Below are positions 23,101 through 52,846 of a stretch of 64,000 nucleotides of DNA, one piece after another. Under the pieces are notes generated by a model. That model did no database searches. It worked only from the letters and a program-made list of their open reading frames with translations, and was not told the DNA's origin. The position numbers were made by a program, and so were the translations under genes. The DNA lies in the NCBI GenBank assembly GCA_016785225.1, contig JAFBJZ010000772.1, positions 4,807,501-4,871,500 on the forward strand, in the 5' to 3' direction. The stretch comes from Psettodes erumei. Lineage: Eukaryota > Chordata > Actinopteri > Pleuronectiformes > Psettodidae. The stretch's first letter is position 1, and each line of letters begins with the position of its first letter.

Positions 23101-26100
23101 ACCACGATAGGCACCTGACAAAGATGGTTTAATGATGTTTGCCGCTTTAGAATCTGAGAAAATCTCCTTGATACTGGAAACAAAAAAGGAGAGAAAAAAA
23201 ATGCGGTTACTCCAGCAAACCATCAGTTACATGTCCTTTATTCAAATAAAGATGTACAACTTGCATTTCCTTAGGGTGTAAGCTGTGGATTTCATACTTA
23301 CATTCAAATTTGATATTTCTCAGGTTTTCGGGAAGGTCGTGAAGTGCTATTTTAAGCCACTCATCAAGCTGTTTGGCAAATTTTCGAATAACCTGAGTCA
23401 AACTGTGAAAATGAAGAAAAAGAGAAACACAATGAATACCTCAGAAACCTGTCAATTTTACTCAACAAAAAATATTATTTGAGTATAGATTATTCTCTCT
23501 AAATAATCTGCGTTGTCCATTCAATCTGTTTGGTCTATAACATGTCACGAAATAGGAATGCCCATTGCTACAAATTACTTCTCTGGACTGACAAATAAAA
23601 TGAAATAGTCTTTCTCATATATGACAAAGAGCAAATCCTCACTATTGGGAAACAGAATTTATGTTGTTTTTGAAAAAGCCTTTGACTAACTGATCAATTC
23701 ACTACCCAAGCTGTCACTTTTTCAAGGTTTTTGCACTCTCACAACTCCACAGTAGACTGTTACCTGTCAGAGTAGAGTTGATACAAAATGTTGCTGCAAA
23801 CCCTTTTGATATGTAGTGTATATGTATATATTTTAATATAACTGCTCTGATTAGGTGATTGATCACAAGGTAAGCAGACAGCCAATCGGTATTTCAAAAT
23901 GTGCATGCAGATAATTTTGATATACTGTGGAATTGTAAGAAAAATATAGAGGTATGATATAACGTACCTGTAATGTACACAGTATTATTAATAAACCTAA
24001 AGTCTGGTAAACTGAACTAAGTGATGACCATAGAGTTATCATAAAGGCAGTAGCTTTAATTCAGATTGCAGGGTTATACATTCAATAATAAAAGTTTGTT
24101 GTTGGGTTAGCTCAGTGATAAAAACTGTTACCGTTAGTAACAACAGACAGGAAAGCAGCTACAAAACCCACTCATGGTAAGAATGAAGCTCAAAAACACG
24201 ACTCACCTATCAGGCAGTGCTTGCAGGACAGTGGGCATCAGCACCCCAGAGATGGCCTTGTAGAGGATGGAGTCACAAACACCGACTATGTTCACCACCG
24301 TGGGGGAGCCGAGGACAGGGAGCATGTGGGGAGGCATGCCCTGCCAGAAGTGCAACAGGAAGCTTTGGACCTGCAGACAAGGAGATACATTTTCATAAGC
24401 TGGAGCTTTTAGTTACATACAAGCAAAGCAGATTTGGACTTTTGGTAAAACAAAAAACTGATCTGACAAAAAAAAAGTTTTAAAGACGACTTGCCTCATC
24501 AAAGTTGGCTCGAATAACAGTGTCCAGTATCCTCTGACAGTGCGTTCTGTACATCATGATGAAGGTTGACACCTGTGGGCAACAACAGAGGATTAATCTA
24601 ATTGCAACACAAACTTAATCTGTTTTTTTCTCTTTGGTTGGAGAAAGTAGAGAAAAACAGAGGCACGAAAACAAGAAAATAAATCTTGAACAAAGCATGT
24701 GACCCAGTAAATACATGTAACAGGTCTAGGCTGGAGCAGAGTAATATAAAACAAGCTTTAGAGATCAGCAAAACACAAACCATTTAAAATCATGGCCCCT
24801 CTTTAAAAGCCAGACAGCTAGTGCCTGTCCTTTGTCCATTGCTAGATCTTATTATCTCCCCCAAAAGATTAAGAGTTAGTGAGGAGCCAGCATATAAATC
24901 CTCAGGGTCCTTCTCTAAACGCAAACCCAGTGAAAATCCAGATAAAAGAGCCAGAGGGGGCGCAGAGATGGTGAGATGGCAGGGAGAGGGGTGGGGTGGG
25001 GGGCCGTAGGGATGGACTTTTAAAACTCCTGTTTACCCTCTCTTCTGGCAGGCTGGCGGGCAAATTTAGGTCTTTGACATTTGGAAACTCTGGCAGGAGC
25101 GTCCCCAGTTTGGAGCGCGGTGAATACGCCACTGTCTGCTTGGTGACCTCTTTCTTCCCTGTCTCGTTCACCCACGCCGCTCCCTTTTTGGAGTACATCA
25201 CATCATAATACTGAGAGGTCTCCTTCACCGCTATGCCGTAGTAGTGGTACCTGAAGGGGACGGACAAACAGAGTTCATTCTTCTCTCGTCAGGCACAAGT
25301 AGGCCTGCTCTTGAAAACTACCGTGAAAGAAGAAAAATGAAAACATCTGAGTCAGAGTTTATATAAATATACAGTGGCTGACTCTTTCATCAAATTAATG
25401 CTTTATATTCTTTATCACTTCCTAAAAACCCTAACAATTTAAAAACCTATTTTAACTCTATGCTACAATTTCAGATCTTTATTCATAAAAACAGGTTAGC
25501 GCAGATTCCCAGGGTTTGGGGGTTTTTGTTGTTGTTTTTTAGGAAACATTTAGACAAGTGTGTTTTGCTCGTGGCAAAACCAAAGTAAACCAACTTACTT
25601 CGACTGCCCTCTTGTCCCCAGTCGTCTGGTAGTTAACGCTGGAAACTGCTGCCTTATGATCTGTTCAGTGTAGGAGAGAAATTTGTCATTGTCATTGTAG
25701 CTACATAGAAAGAGGCTGAACCTTTTTTTTAAAAAGTTAAATCAAATTCATCTCAACCTTTTACGGTAATTCATATCAGTAAAGAGACAAAGGAAACAGG
25801 TGTCACACGGAGTCTTCATAAAATCATGACACGATTTTCTACTCAGTGGAAGAAAATGCTATGTATCAGAAAACTATACTTTAGTTCGACAGAAACAGTG
25901 TATAGGACTGAACAGAAAATACTTTCACATTACTTTCACTTCTTTATGATGAAGGGTTTGATAAAGTTTTTCAGACAAGCAACATAAAAGTCTCACTGCT
26001 GTGTCCACTGGGAGGTCTGTGAGGAAAAGAAGAGCTTTGAGAGCCATCCATTTATGACATCCAGGGGTATTGCTTTTTTTTCTATATCCACAGTTTCCCC

Positions 26101-29100
26101 TCCACCATCAACCCACCCCCATCTCTCCCTCTCACTCTCTTTCTCTTCTCCACTCCCTCCTTCTTCCTTTCTCTCTTTTTTTTGTCCAAAGAGATTGGCT
26201 CCTTGGTCCAGCTCCTGGTGCAGAAACTTTAGCAAACAGTGTAGCTCTCCATTGTGTGGGATGAAAAAAGAGGCCAAGCTGTGAAGTTTCTGTCAGGCCC
26301 CGCTTGATAAATGAGCAGACAGGGAGGCAGTCCGGGCCCTCTCTCGTTTTTTTGTCCTGAATCAATGAAGCCTTCCTAAAGGACACCCCACACTGCTCCA
26401 GCCACTGATCTAACATTCCGCAACATCTCACCCTTCCAAATTTCCTTTAATTACACATTAATCCAGGCCCCTTCTCTTTTTCAATATCTTCCGACAGGAG
26501 CTGCGGAGGGGTGGGGGTGGGCCCGGGGTTGGGGGTTGGGGCCGGAGTCCAGGGTACAGGGGATGGCTGGGGGTAGGAAGGCCGAGGAACATCTTGGGGT
26601 TGTGGGAACAGACGAAAGCACATCTCCTTTGGCTCTAGATTATGTGTTCAGTGAGCGACCGCAGAGCTTTGCTTCACACTGAGCTGCGGTCCATTACTTG
26701 GACGCAGCAGCCAGAGCTGCAGCACAAAACCAACCCAGGCATGAGATGGTCAGACTAATGCCTGTGGCTGATTGAGTGGATGAGATTATTGCTTTCACAG
26801 GGGCTATAACATCCAGCTATTGTTTTGTATCTTCCTGTGTTAAGTCGTTCTGCTTACTTTAAACCTGCAGCGCACATATAAGTGTGTATTAAACCCCCGA
26901 AAAGCTGAGAAAAATCTGGAATCTTGAAATTTTCAAAATCATTTATCAAAAAATGAACTTCAAAATGCAATGGCAGATGCTGCAGATGCTTCGGTGTAAG
27001 TGAATTTCACGGATTTTCGAGACATATCGAGATGGGTTTGAGAACTGACTGCAGGCGGGAAGGATGTGTTGTCAGACTGTTCCTCCTTCATCTCCACGGC
27101 CGATTCAAATCTTACCTTTCCAAAGCTGGCCGCGTTCACAGGCTGTGTGTCGTGCTTCTCGCTGAAGTCTAAGTAATGCATGTAGAGGGCACTTCGGGGG
27201 ATACACACACCTTCGGCTATCTCATAGTTCTCCTCTAGCCTGTGAACGACAGCGACATTCATCAGTAGCCAGAAAATTAAGCTCGGTACTTCGTAATGTA
27301 AAGGAGAAGAAATGAGAGAATTGTGGAATTTCTGTAAAAATGGTGAGAAATGGGTAGGAATTTACTGCGTGAACATCAGCCAAAGTGCAATGCAGTCAAA
27401 TAAGATTATCAGGTGTAATGAAATTACACACGGTTAAATTTTATTTACTTAAGTGGGAACATTTTCAGACAGAATGTACATGTGCCAGATTCATGGCTAA
27501 TTTTCATTTGAAGTTCCTTGTTAAGTAAATGGTTTTGAAAAACTGTAAACACAGAAAACTTCATAAATCATATATTCAAAAACAGCAGCTTTGTGCACAT
27601 TTAAGCAGCATCACGTCCACACAGACATTTATCACCAGAGTTAAAAGAAAAATTGCATTTTTAAAAATGAATCCAAACAGCAGAGAAGGCAGTGAGAGAG
27701 AAGTATCTGACAAAAACCGAACTAACTTGCCCTGGACTTATTAAGGATTACAATGTGGCAGCCAGATTTGAAAATTATTATGTTTGGAACAACTCATCTT
27801 TTTTTTTATAGGAGAGGTGCAATGCCTATTTTCAGTTCATTTCATGTCCATCCTATATACAAGCGTATAGCTCTTACACTTTCAGCATTGGAAACGATCA
27901 TGCACTGTTTGGACCAGGTTCCTGCTCTGAAGGACAGGACGCGGATGTTTAAAGGAGCAACAGGTTGATTACAAAGATGTCGACAAACTGCACATTCACC
28001 TATAATGATGATAAAGATGTTTTCTATGCCTTTCTTATAGAAGACAGCATAATAACATGTACATTGACTTGACTCATGTTCGGCACTCTGGGATTCAGCC
28101 CCCCACAGTGCTGTGATCCATTCAAACCCATATGTGTTTTGAATGCTATTAATTATGGGGCGTCATTGGCCATGGGGGTGTGCAACAGGCAGGCGCACAT
28201 GGACACCATGTATGTGGAGGTTTTGTATATGTGGAGGATGCGAAATGAAAGATAAAATCTTGTCTGATCAGATTATCATTAACAGATGCAAGAGCAAGGT
28301 TTGAAAAACACAGCTGATGAGGTTTCTTGAAATGATCTCCTAATACCTAAAATCCAAATTGTGTTCAATATGTCACACAAATCAAACAAAAATATTATAT
28401 TTCAAAAGTCATATCCATCTGTGTTTGTGTGGCAGTGGCACATAATGTAAATACCTTTACAGCTAACACTGTTTATCACACTTCTCTGCATAGACCTGTT
28501 ACAAAAGTGTGTTAAGGAACTGGGGGAGGAACTTGTGTTCGTGTTGTCATGAACATGTTTTGTTATGTTCTTCACGATGAGTACAGCTTCAGTAAAAATA
28601 ATGATTGATGCTGATGGTTTTTTCTTTTGTAGAAGACATTGTTTTTACATTAGTGCACCATTTTGGTTTTTAATAACAGCTATTTGACATAAAATTGTGT
28701 TTTGTGTTTTCTTTTCTTTTTCCTTTTTACATTCTCTCACCCTTATCTCATTTATTTTTTATATATGCGTGAAGGAAAAACAGCCAGAGGTGTTGCTGAT
28801 AAACTTACCATTCCAGAGTAGCTGGTGTCGAATGTGGTTTAGAGGCTCTGTTATTTTCTTTTTCTTCATCTGTAACATACACGACACATTTCGGTTTCAC
28901 ATAAAAGCGACACAATAATGTGCAAAACATTAACTTTTTAAAGATCATTTAGTTTTTGCTGTGCCAACATGGTTAAATGACATGTGCTGCCCTGTAACAC
29001 TGGACTATAAAATGAACAAATAAGATCTGGGAAACACAATACATCAGTTTACAAGAGCCCTCGCAGGAGTCAGTGGTTTTTGTGTAACAGCTTTTGTGCT

Positions 29101-31598
29101 TACGTTCATCGTTGGACATGTTCCCCAGAGACGTGTGGCTGGAGTATCGCTTGCTCTCGCTCTCGTTGAGGCATCTTTCAATCCAGCTCTCTGCAAAAGA
29201 CATGAAGGACCACACATCACTGCTCTGAACCACTCAGGAAAAAAATATGTTGTTCTTTATGCAGAAATAAAAATAAAATTATGATTCTGATAAGAGGAGT
29301 TTGATTTTAAGAATTGAACCTGTTTTTGTCATTTGGGTAAAACATCACTTGGCAGTTGTTTTTTTTTTTAAGTTTCACCACAACTAAAGCTGTCGATTTG
29401 AAAACTCACTTTCTGAAGTGAACTCAGAGCAAACAAAACATTATTTACATAAACAGTGCAAATCACAGTATAAATGTCACCAATGTGACAGGGCAAGCTG
29501 ACAACAATCAATTGTATGGGCAGCGCAGCGGCCATGGCTCTATTTGAGATGTTTTCACCAAGACGGCAGGAATCCAGCATTGTTCCCAGGAGACTACAAG
29601 CGTACACACTTGCTTAAAAGAGCCTGTGCGCATTACTGAAGCAGTCTGGTGGAATAGAGGCCATTGTCCTGTTTTAATTTCTACTTAGAAATAGCTCCAC
29701 TGGTGTGCTTTCTGTGAGCCGGCTGCAGCAAAACACCAAAGCTTAGAGTAGGAGCTGCCCGAAAGAGTGGGAATCCATTTAAAATTCTTCAACAAAAAGT
29801 ATTCAGTATTTGATAAATGTAATTAAGGAGGAAATTGTGTGTTACTAATATTGTTTTAGTTGAATGCAACAAGGCATTTTCTGAATTGTATTTTTCTATG
29901 ATAATAAGCTTTATCAGCCTGTTGTATTAAAGTGAACATCCTAAAAGGAGAGCTGAAACAAAAACTAGAATATTCTCTGTTAATTTGGAAAATAAAAACT
30001 ATTATGTAACCTTATAATGAAAAAACTTCTACAGAAGGTTTTGCAGTGCACAAAGGACTGAAGTAAAAGCACTGAACCAGTTACTTCCTGCCTCTTCAAC
30101 AAAATAAAATCTCCTCACATAATATTTCATTAAATTGTGTAAATCTCTTTTTTTTGTATATGGACTGACAACAGTCACCATAGCAGCTGTTGCTAAGACA
30201 GACTGTTAGCAGGACGACCTGTTGGCGCAGCCCAATGGGGGGTGGATGGGGGTGGGTGGGGGGATTCGGAGGAGGTCACAGACATTGGAAAGTTTTAGAA
30301 GTTTACACTCGATGAGGAGCCACATCTCGATGCTCGGCACGTGCTGATCGAAAAAAAAAAAGATCAATGTGCGGTGAGGGTCCCATCACCACAGCCCTCT
30401 AAACTAAAAACCATAAACACGTTGTAAGCTTTTTCTTATTATGTAAAATTAATTCATACATTTTTATCATCATTAGAAGCTTACAGTGCTTATCATCACA
30501 ATCATCAGCCTTTATATTGCTGCTGATTATTAGTATTCTGCATAACATACAAATTATAATGTTGTTGTGCAATTAAAAAAAAGGCAGCCTGACCAATGCA
30601 TAAATGAATAAAACACCATTGTCACTGACGTCTCTCATCATTTACTAACGGCATTTGCTTCAGTCCACCTAAAAAAAAAAAAGAAAATCCCACCCTGGAA
30701 ATGAAAAAGTGAATCCACTGAAGTGAAGCTAATTCTCCACAGAGGCTCAGATCTCAAGCTTCATTTGCCACAGGAACAGATAAGTTGGGGATCTAAATAA
30801 TTGGATTAAATTTGATCAACAAGTGAAACAGATGTTCCCTCATTAATTAACACACATTCACAGGATTTAACTGCTCTACACTGCAGCAGCAGCACACCAC
30901 AAATGTGCTCTTTTGGGGGGGTGCAAGATTAAATGATTATTGATGAATGAAACATTTTTTTTATTTTAACAAATAATTCCAATTCTTAACAGACAAGACA
31001 AATTAATGTTTAATTTGTTTCTGAACAGATTTAAAATGAACTATTTTTAATTGTTTTAATTATAAATTTGGAGCAATATTTAAGATGACTTAAAAAAAAG
31101 AAGAGAAAAATACACCAAAAAAGAGCAGGTGCATGGTGATAGTGCAGGATGATGTGCATTTGTCATTTTTATTTCTCCACTCCTACTGATCTGTGCAATT
31201 TTCAAAAATAGTTTAACTGAAAAAAACAGCAAGAAACCCACCGTTTAACAACTATTCCCTGCTTTCTGTGACTTTTCTTTGATCAGCGTCCATTTGAGTA
31301 ACATAAAAGCATTTCCCATAAATGTGTGGCCAAGAACACTCCTTCATAAAGAATGAGACAAATTTAAAAATAAAAAAAAAAGTAGAGAAGGGATAAAATC
31401 AACAGCCAAGCATCCATACACTTCCTCTGAATGCCTGCACAGAAAGTTTGAGACTTCCACAAGTGCAGAAGAAGTTCAGAAACTCACACGACGTTTCTGA
31501 ACAGAAGCAGATTTTTCTAAACACTTCCAGAGAAGCAGAGTGGAACAGGACTGACCTGTGGAATCCATATCAGGCTCCTCCAGCAGCCCGCAATGCAT
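16232..31598 (-). CDS. rfx4: Regulatory factor X4, winged-helix transcription factor
   Basis: Eighteen exons: 31598-31556, 29190-29104, 28869-28809, 27239-27116, 25660-25599, 25250-25037, 24572-24495, 24370-24207, 23402-23302, 23173-23115, 23002-22858, 22519-22425, 21878-21761, 20483-20364, 19834-19673, 19549-19384, 19283-19145, 16504-16232. Product 736 aa, against 735 for the human brain isoform. It starts MHCGLLEEPDMDST, the brain-isoform start. RFX4 binds X-boxes and patterns the dorsal brain, subcommissural organ and ciliogenesis. The RFX DNA-binding winged helix spans about residues 61-137 (ENYEIAEGVCIPRSALYMHY, RRLGTRGQSKYHYYGI). The extended dimerisation B, C and D regions follow (residues about 190-480, with TQVIRKFAKQLDEWL and IEAYIEWLDSMVDRC). 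The C-terminus is Ser/Pro/Tyr-rich and ends HFPGFAYINGEATTGWAK. Intron 7 has a GC donor. Exon phases all agree, so the gene appears intact. Confidence 0.98.
16580..16840 (+). repeat. Dispersed 'GCTGCAATTAAAAATTATTTTC' type element, copy 1
   Basis: Starts at GGAGCTGCAATTA, passes ATCAATCGTTATGTGTCAG-like and ACATTTGAGAAGGTGTAACC-like words and ends near TTGAAAAGTGACTCAAGC. These ordered blocks match a short repeat family very widespread in percomorph genomes (first block consensus ACTAACGATTATTTTCATTA). It is non-coding and MITE-like; class not certain. Related copies lie at 23500-23730 and, inverted, at 36405-36560. Confidence 0.65.
17096..17130 (+). repeat. ATT trinucleotide repeat
   Basis: AATAAT/ATTATT run in the last rfx4 intron. 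Confidence 0.9.
20740..21180. promoter_or_regulatory. Enhancer-like island in rfx4 intron 13
   Basis: Within the intron between exons 13 and 14 (20484-21760). The sequence is complex and non-repetitive, with a CpG-containing section at 20820-20910, a TTAATTAGC homeodomain word (about 21013), CTTTATCAAA (about 21041) and TCTTTGATA (about 21070), the latter two fitting TCF/LEF sites. I infer a cis-regulatory element; conservation is untested. Confidence 0.4.
22060..22073. promoter_or_regulatory. RFX X-box in rfx4 intron 12
   Basis: GTTGCCAGGGCGAC fits RYYNYY-N2-RRNRAC on both strands and differs from the palindromic optimum GTTGCCNNGGCAAC at one base. It sits inside the rfx4 gene (intron 21879-22424), which makes autoregulation possible. 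Confidence 0.55.
23500..23730 (+). repeat. Dispersed element, copy 2 (intron 8 of rfx4)
   Basis: Ordered words CAATCTGTTTGGTCTATAAC, GTCACGAAATAGGAATGCCC, TATATGACAAAGAGCAAATCC and TTTTTGAAAAAGCCTTTGAC match the same family as 16580-16840 in the same orientation. Edges are approximate. Confidence 0.65.
24489..24494 (-). other. Non-canonical GC splice donor, rfx4 intron 7
   Basis: Exon 7 ends ...GATGAG and the intron starts GCAAGT, with no in-phase GT alternative. Joining to exon 8 gives the expected FDE|VQSF protein junction. GC-AG introns make up about 1 percent of vertebrate introns and use an otherwise strong consensus, as here. Confidence 0.85.
25661..27115 (-). other. rfx4 intron 4 with unique, enhancer-like sequence
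   Basis: The stretch 26280-26480 and again 26640-26870 is complex, with TTTAATTACACATTAATCC (homeodomain-type words) near 26450. A C/T-rich low-complexity tract occupies 26090-26190 and a G-rich tract 26500-26560. No exon was found. Confidence 0.35.
29480..29780. promoter_or_regulatory. SOX-word-rich island in rfx4 intron 1
   Basis: In the first rfx4 intron (29191-31555). It contains CAACAATCAATTG, AGCATTGTTCC and GGCCATTGTCCTG, three SOX-type cores (ACAAT/ATTGT) within about 180 bp, in otherwise complex sequence. First introns of neural genes often hold SOX2-dependent enhancers; here this is inference only. Confidence 0.35.
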
Positions 31599-34463
31599 CC
31601 TCTTCCCATCCACAACACTGGCTCCTCCAAGAAAATGGCTTAGTGCACGTTTCCCCCTCCTCAGCGGCTCTCCCCTTGTCTCTCTCGGTGTTTCCGTGAC
31701 CACTGCCCGTCACGGGAGATGTTGAGGATCTGAGGTTCGCCCAGAGAGGGGTGGTGTTGGCGGAGGAGAGGGGGGAGGTGGGAATAAGAGAGGAAGGGTG
31801 GGGAGGGTGGGGGGGGGGTAGAGACTCCAGAAATCCAGCGGGGGGAAAGCCAGACCCGTCAAAATGTTTGCTGATGTTTCATGGGAAAGGGGCTGATTTT
31901 ATAGGAGCCCTGATGGGGACATGTCATTGATAGGCTTGGAAGGCTGATGAATGGCCCCAAGTCAGATGGGGATGTGGCAAGGCTCACTGGAAGTCTTTTG
32001 TGGGGCTGTTTTGAATAAGAAAAGCTCCCCCCCAACGAAAAAAAAAAAAGAGGCTTAGATCTACGCAGTCCTAACACTGTGGCCTCCCCGTCTTCCATTA
32101 TGGCATTTAATACGTTTTTATACACCCCAAGCTCCAAATAAACATACATCCCTCCACCAACCAGCGCTCCTGCCTTTCCTTCTGGATTTTAACTCCCTTC
32201 TCACATCCCCACAGACACTTGTTGCCCCATTTACCACCTCGTTCCAGCGTTAAACCACCTTCTCCATTACTTTTTCACAGAGCCGACACGTCATGTGCTC
32301 GGACACGCATCTGAAACATGCGAGGAACGGCAAAGGGGGTGAATTTTTTGACGGAGCTGTCACCTCTTTTCGCTCACTCTTTTGCTGTGGCAACCTTATT
32401 TTTGGTGTGCCTCTGAGAAGAGGGAACGGTCACAAAGGGGGGGAAGTAAAAGTGCAAAGCCCGAGGCTGGGAGGGCTCTGATGGAGTGCCTGAGAGCTGG
32501 AGAAGGGAAAGCTGTGATTAGAATATGAATGGAACCACAGGAGAGGGGGAGAGGAGAGGGGAAAGAAGAGGGGAGAGGAGAAAGGCGGATTATGGCTGAA
32601 TTACTCACCACACCATGGATAGCAAAGGAGGACTCTCTCCTCCAGTGCGCAGGCGTGGGCACCAGTGCTGCTACTCACCGAGCCGCACACCGTGCAGCCA
32701 CCTGGGAGCACGGGTGGGACAGGGTGGCGGGGGCCACGCCCCGGGACACTGTGCATGGGGGGATCGGTCGTTAAAACAGGGATGTGCATCCATTCATATG
32801 GGAAGAAGAAAGCTGCTGGAATGAGTGAAAGGCGAGTAAACGACAGCAAATCATTTTGGATGCACGTCTCCAGATTCCTATAGTTTAACAAAAACACTGT
32901 AACACTTTAATAACTCAATATTGAAAGGCCTGAATGGTGACCTCAAACGAGGATCTAATTAATTTCTGTCCAACAAGGAGAAGGTGGAGTCTGTATCTCC
33001 CCCAGTGGACGTTCTCTTTTTTTTCCAGCCTGTTATCTGCTTATTAGAGCCTCATAAAATAGGACAGGTGCAGCCACCAAAAGAGCCTCTTCCACCCTTC
33101 CTATTCTCACACACTCTGCGCGCACAAACGGATGTGTACTGCTTTTGTTCGGTGAAAAGGCCCCAGTCGAGTTGTGTGTGTATGTGCGAGTGGGGGGTAT
33201 GGTTACGCTGCATACGACATGTTGGCGGCATTAAGGCTTCAGTGGAAAGGAGGAAAGAGTGTAACTCAAAGCAACTTTGTCTTCGCACTGATGTGAATGA
33301 AGCCGTGGCTGTGTTTATTTCTGTGTTGTTGACACTGAACGTGTCGACTGACAAAAACTACATCTCAGGTTGTGAATAAATAGATTTTAAAAAACAAAAC
33401 AGCATCGCCCTTGGCTGTTTTAAATTAGCAGCCACTTAGTTGCTGATGGATATTACATCAACAAGCAAATATGTACAGTATCCACATTATACGTGAATAT
33501 CAGTCTAACTGGGTGATAATTAAATATTATAGCTTTATTTTTCAACAATGGTTGGTTGATTAATCATTTAAATGGCAATAATTTAGAGGAAGAAATGCAA
33601 AAATTCTCTATATAAAGCTTCTAAACTGGAAATGTACTTTCAGTGAATGCAAAGTGATCTTTGAGTTTTAGAGTTTGAGTTAAAGATCAACCAACTGGAG
33701 AATCACTTCCAGAATAAACAATAATAAAACAAATCACTATAAGCTAAAAAAAAAAAAGTAAAATAATAATTTAACAATTAGGATTTTGATACAATTAGTT
33801 ATGTCCTTGTACAGACTGACTGTAGTCATGAAGGGAATCGATTCATGTTTTATGAAAGCTAAGTTATTTGTTCTCTTTAGGCTGTTCCTGCACTCACTGA
33901 TCCGTCGATCATCCACAGAGTCACAATTATTATTTTCATGAAGTTCATGTTGGCACTCTGTTTGATTTCTGGGGTTGAATTTTTAATAAAATTACTTGTG
34001 AGCCAAGTGTCAGATCTCAGGTTGCGGAGCTTTGAGGGGGGGGGGTAATCACATTCAGATGTCACCTGAACGCCCACTGTGATTATTCATGCTTGTAAAA
34101 AATGCTGCATGTAGATCTGAGAGCTTTTCAAATGAGTGCCTATTCTAATATTTGTCATCCAACAGGAAATGCTGAGTTGAAAGCAATCAAACTGTACAAG
34201 GCACAGCGGCAGATTTGAAATAATCTTTTGGTTTTTATTATGTACACATATAAAGAGCGTGTGGTTGACAAAGTAGCAACAGAAATGAGAGACAGAAAAA
34301 TAATTTTCACACTGTTTTGGTTTGTGGTCATCAACAAAAGACTTCGGCCTGTTTCTTGCTGCTCGTTCAACAGCGGAACAACTTTTACAAATCAGACTTT
34401 GGAAGCTCCATCTCGACTGTCATCCCTTCACTCACATACACTACGTTTCGGCCTCTGTCCTGG
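31599..34463. other. rfx4 upstream region / polr3b 3' flank
   Basis: The interval between the rfx4 start codon and the polr3b stop. 31740-31830 is G-rich and 32527-32585 is a GA-rich purine tract. A complex stretch 31860-32130 looks unique and may be rfx4 promoter-proximal regulatory DNA. Open frames at 32600-33380 are not gene-like. 5'UTR exons of rfx4 may be here but are not identifiable. Confidence 0.45.
34234..34239 (-). terminator. polr3b poly(A) signal
   Basis: Minus-strand AATAAA 225 bp beyond the polr3b stop codon; nearest canonical hexamer. Confidence 0.6.
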
Positions 34464-52023
<17,560 letters not shown>

Positions 52024-52846
52024 GGTTAGGGCCACCGTTCAGCTGTGCACGATACAAAATCTGGTGGCGCTGTCACTGTTGCCATACGGCGTCGGAAGTC
52101 GCATGCGTCCCTCTCGTGTGTTACACTGTGAAACATCCGTGTGGGCGGAACCAAAGAAAGCGTTCCGCTTTAACTTTTTTTTTTTTTTTCTGCTGCTGAC
52201 AAATAGCAAAAAATACTTGAACTGTTTGTATCTTCTGTAAAACGAATAAATCAGGTATAAAACATCCACCTATGTATGTATGTAAGGTGGTAAATATACT
52301 TTTAGTCAGGTGTTAAGATTTTGAACAGCTATCCCGTCAGATTCATTTTAACAGGGGGGAAAAATACGAACTTGTAAAATATATTTAATTGCGGTTTCAA
52401 ATACCCAACATCAAAGGATCATTTCACTCAAATTGCAAAACATTTAAAACTTTACAGCCATGCTAGGTAAAACACAATTCAAGGAGTACGTCCACATTGC
52501 AAGGCTTACAGAAGTAAAGGATTTGATTTATTCCACACACTCACAATTTAACTTATTACATGACTGCTAATAAGTGATTTAAATGTATTACAAAGGTTAA
52601 ATGAAGGTAATTTTATTTTGTGAGGACAGTGAGTAAAAACAACGAATATTAGATTTTTAAAAAGCATCAGTTATTTTTAATATATTGTTATTCATGACAA
52701 TAACTGTGCTAATAAAAACAGAAATGTGAACACATCTGTGTCCTGCACTACACTAAGTAGGTCTGTACCATATTAACTAAACCACAGTTCATTTGTGCCC
52801 TGTGTTCTCAAACTAGGATGTGAGTGTAACCGTGTCAGAGGTGAAC
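52024..52846. other. endou 3' flank and polr3b promoter region
   Basis: The polr3b promoter should lie in 52024-52180, a GC-richer stretch with several CpG; no TATA box is evident. The rest is AT-rich. Minus-strand AATAAA at 52612-52617 and 52527-52532 could end the endou transcript. Confidence 0.45.
52612..52617 (-). terminator. Candidate endou poly(A) signal
   Basis: First canonical minus-strand AATAAA after the endou stop (230 bp); a second one lies at 52527-52532. Confidence 0.4.

Noticed and set aside
27753..27968. 71-codon frame with a histidine-rich segment in the rfx4 intron between exons 3 and 4
   Set aside because: No match to RFX4 or any family I recognise; lacks flanking splice sites in phase.
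30165..30220. X-box-like text CACCATAGCAGCTGTTGCTAAG in rfx4 intron 1
   Set aside because: Half-sites are imperfect at the AC positions; not reported as a site.
31476..31703. Longer rfx4 N-terminus upstream of MHCGLLEEPDMDST
   Set aside because: An open frame extends upstream, but the known RFX4 brain isoform starts at this Met and the upstream residues are not RFX-like.
32984..33379. 131-codon open frame on the + strand between rfx4 and polr3b
   Set aside because: No family resemblance, low-complexity start, no splice or promoter context; chance open frame.
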